From assembly GCF_042434745.1 (NCBI RefSeq), contig NZ_JBHLSS010000137.1: DNA of 5,408 nucleotides, one strand, 5' to 3'. Shown here one piece after another: positions 5,340-5,408 of the stretch. The stretch comes from Azotobacter paspali. Lineage in GTDB: Bacteria; Pseudomonadota; Gammaproteobacteria; Pseudomonadales; Pseudomonadaceae. The position numbers and the translations under genes are program-made. How positions within the stretch are numbered: the first letter of the stretch is position 1; every line of letters starts with the position of its first letter. Under the pieces are notes generated by a model. The model searched no databases, was not told where the DNA came from, and saw only the letters and a list, made by a program, of their open reading frames with translations.

Positions 5340-5408
5340 GAGCGTGTTATGAACTTTGAAGAAGAGATGCGGCATTGCCGAGCATGAGGATGGTGAAGAC
5401 GACGAAGT
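5340..5408. mobile_element. Putative insertion-sequence terminus (IS5-like), truncated by window end
   Basis: At 5337-5340 there is CTAG, followed by GAGCGTGTTATGAACTTT, which has the look of an IS5-superfamily (IS427/IS1031-like) terminal inverted repeat; that family targets TA or CTAG-like sites. Base composition drops sharply: 5340-5408 is about half A+T, unlike the GC-rich genes to the left. On the minus strand one frame reads a hydrophobic tail ending at a stop inside the putative terminal repeat, as expected of a transposase C-terminus. Only one end is visible, so neither the second inverted repeat nor the target duplication can be checked here. Confidence 0.45.
5347..5408 (-). CDS. Possible transposase C-terminus (partial)
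   Basis: Reading the minus strand from the window edge, codons from 5406 give FVVFTILMLGNAASLLQSS and a TAA at 5349-5347. The spacing of aromatic and aliphatic residues resembles the C-terminal helix of IS5-family transposases, and the stop lying in the presumed terminal inverted repeat is the usual layout. Only 19 residues are visible, so the identification rests mainly on position and composition; another frame or no gene at all remains possible. Confidence 0.22.
   Translation of the reverse strand, partial: FVVFTILMLGNAASLLQSS

Noticed and set aside
5199..5387. 62-codon frame running from the M23 gene into the putative IS end
   Set aside because: The first two thirds are an out-of-frame reading of M23 and the rest is mobile-element terminus; no coding evidence.
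1..5408. CRISPR arrays, tRNA or rRNA genes
   Set aside because: No regularly spaced direct repeats, no tRNA T-loop plus acceptor-stem pattern, and no conserved rRNA segments were seen on either strand.

Overview
The window is high-GC bacterial DNA (roughly two-thirds G+C by eye) with strong G/C third-position bias. Its encoded proteins resemble those of the Pseudomonadaceae: the XseA sequence reads like a Pseudomonas/Azotobacter exonuclease VII large subunit, and the left edge resembles a hairpin-bearing intergenic repeat seen in pseudomonads. The exact genus cannot be fixed from the sequence alone; an IS-rich relative such as Azotobacter is one possibility.

Layout, left to right, with all intact genes on the plus strand. 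(1) 1-335 is non-coding, with a near-perfect 14-bp stem hairpin at 97-130 inside a repeat-like module and a second dyad at 219-269. (2) 336-1313 encodes an intact D-2-hydroxyacid dehydrogenase of the SerA/LdhA type. (3) 1396-2249 is a full-length but broken EamA/DMT-family membrane transporter with three in-frame stops and two apparent frameshifts. (4) 2338-3708 is xseA. (5) 3713-4477 is a VanX/DdpX-like D-Ala-D-Ala dipeptidase (M15D). (6) 4499-5323 is an exported M23 peptidoglycan endopeptidase. (7) 5324-5408 looks like the edge of an insertion sequence, possibly inserted into a terminator or IS200/IS605-like hairpin.

xseA, the dipeptidase and the M23 peptidase are separated by only 4 and 21 bases and almost certainly form one transcription unit. 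It joins a DNA repair nuclease subunit to two cell-wall peptide hydrolases: one predicted cytoplasmic (D-Ala-D-Ala turnover) and one periplasmic (cross-link cleavage). The dehydrogenase and the dead transporter lie upstream on the same strand but show no evident functional link to that operon.

I did not find a convincing undescribed multi-gene system. The points most worth a second look are the possible nested mobile-element junction at the right edge, the composition of the xseA operon, the atypical cofactor loop of the dehydrogenase and the multiply disrupted transporter.
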